Positions 6,195 through 6,556 of a stretch of 6,556 bases of DNA are shown piece after piece. The stretch is from Muribaculaceae bacterium (GTDB lineage: Bacteria > Bacteroidota > Bacteroidia > Bacteroidales > Muribaculaceae). The position numbers and the translations under genes are program-made. Location: positions 19,120 through 25,675 of the forward strand of contig JABUUJ010000015.1 in assembly GCA_021443235.1 (NCBI GenBank), written 5' to 3'. The notes beneath the pieces are model-generated. The model was given only the letters and a program-made list of their open reading frames with translations. It was not told where the DNA came from and did no database searches. The first letter of the stretch is position 1. The number at the start of each line of letters is the position of its first letter.

Positions 6195-6556
6195 ATGAGA
6201 TTGTTGAATTATTTCCTTGCCATGACTACAGGCGTTGCACTGTGGTCGTGCAGTTGTGCCACCGCCACCGACGGTGAGCGGGCATCAAGCGAGTGGGACT
6301 CCTCGAGCGAGAACCTGATTGTGACAACCGAAAGCGGTCAGGTAGCAGGCTACAGAGAGGGTTCCACCTATATTTATAAGGGAATACCTTATGCTCAGGC
6401 AGAGCGTTTCATGCCGCCCACACCGGTTGAGGCGTGGGAAGGAGTGCGCAGCTGTCGCGCATACGGTCCTACTGCGCCGCAGGCGGTTCGTACCGGATGG
6501 CAGAGCGATGAGGCCGCGTTCGCTTTCAACTGGGACGATGGATTTCCAGGCGAGAA
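6195..6556 (+). CDS. Type B carboxylesterase, exported, N-terminal part only (cut by window edge)
   Basis: The first 120 residues of an alpha/beta-hydrolase of the carboxylesterase type B family, open at the right edge. After the signal region comes the diagnostic N-terminal pattern of the family: TTESGQVAGY at residues 44-53, YIYKGIPYA at 59-67, RFMPPTP at 71-77, W81EGV, and YGPTAPQ at 90-96. The segment ending GFPGE (116-120) sits where the family's conserved GEDCLxLN motif begins. The catalytic serine, acid and histidine lie beyond the window. The N-terminus is a hydrophobic export signal with LWSC at 16-19, possibly a lipobox although W at -2 is atypical; a signal peptidase I site near residues 23-26 is the alternative. 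In gut Bacteroidales, exported esterases of this family often accompany glycan-degradation genes, where they may remove ester groups; the substrate cannot be read here. High G+C content resembles the HTCS gene and not the AbiE genes. Confidence 0.88.
   Translation, partial: MRLLNYFLAMTTGVALWSCSCATATDGERASSEWDSSSENLIVTTESGQVAGYREGSTYIYKGIPYAQAERFMPPTPVEAWEGVRSCRAYGPTAPQAVRTGWQSDEAAFAFNWDDGFPGE

Overview
The window looks like a chromosome fragment of a gut-type Bacteroidales bacterium. Three things point there: a one-protein hybrid two-component system (HTCS) of the kind that controls glycan-use loci in this order, promoter elements of the Bacteroidetes type (TAnnTTTG at -7), and start codons preceded by A/T-rich leaders rather than Shine-Dalgarno sequences. 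The genus cannot be fixed; the G+C-rich core genes would fit Muribaculaceae or a related family, but that is inference.

Layout, left to right. Positions 1-72 are a hexanucleotide tandem array (AGGGCA/AGGTCA) that runs off the left edge and contains the stop codon of the next gene. Positions 70-4164 (minus strand) encode a 1364-residue HTCS sensor/regulator: lipoprotein-type signal, about fourteen propeller blades, Y_Y_Y domain, membrane helix, histidine kinase, receiver and AraC-type DNA-binding domain. A short gap (4165-4277) carries its promoter. Positions 4278-5895 (minus strand) hold a two-gene AbiE-type toxin-antitoxin operon: an AbiEi-like antitoxin (DUF6088-type) followed, with an 11-base overlap, by an AbiEii nucleotidyltransferase toxin. 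A 299-base divergent intergenic region (5896-6194) follows, holding the AbiE promoter inside a palindrome, phased T-tracts, a LacI-family/cre-like operator and a second promoter. From 6195 to the right edge is the start of an exported type B carboxylesterase on the plus strand.

How they may work together: HTCS genes usually sit beside the glycan-degradation genes they control, so the exported esterase is a plausible target of this HTCS. The AbiE pair lies between them and is much more A+T-rich (two counted 60-base lines at 40 and 43% G+C, against 52 and 68% in the HTCS and 68% in the esterase). It therefore looks like an acquired defence/stabilisation cassette that has separated a regulator from its target. 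The non-coding DNA is the most interesting part: the AbiE promoter lies within an imperfect palindrome, and one arm of that palindrome recurs (15 of 17 bases) over the -7 element of the esterase promoter. No entirely new system was recognised; the protein families are known ones.
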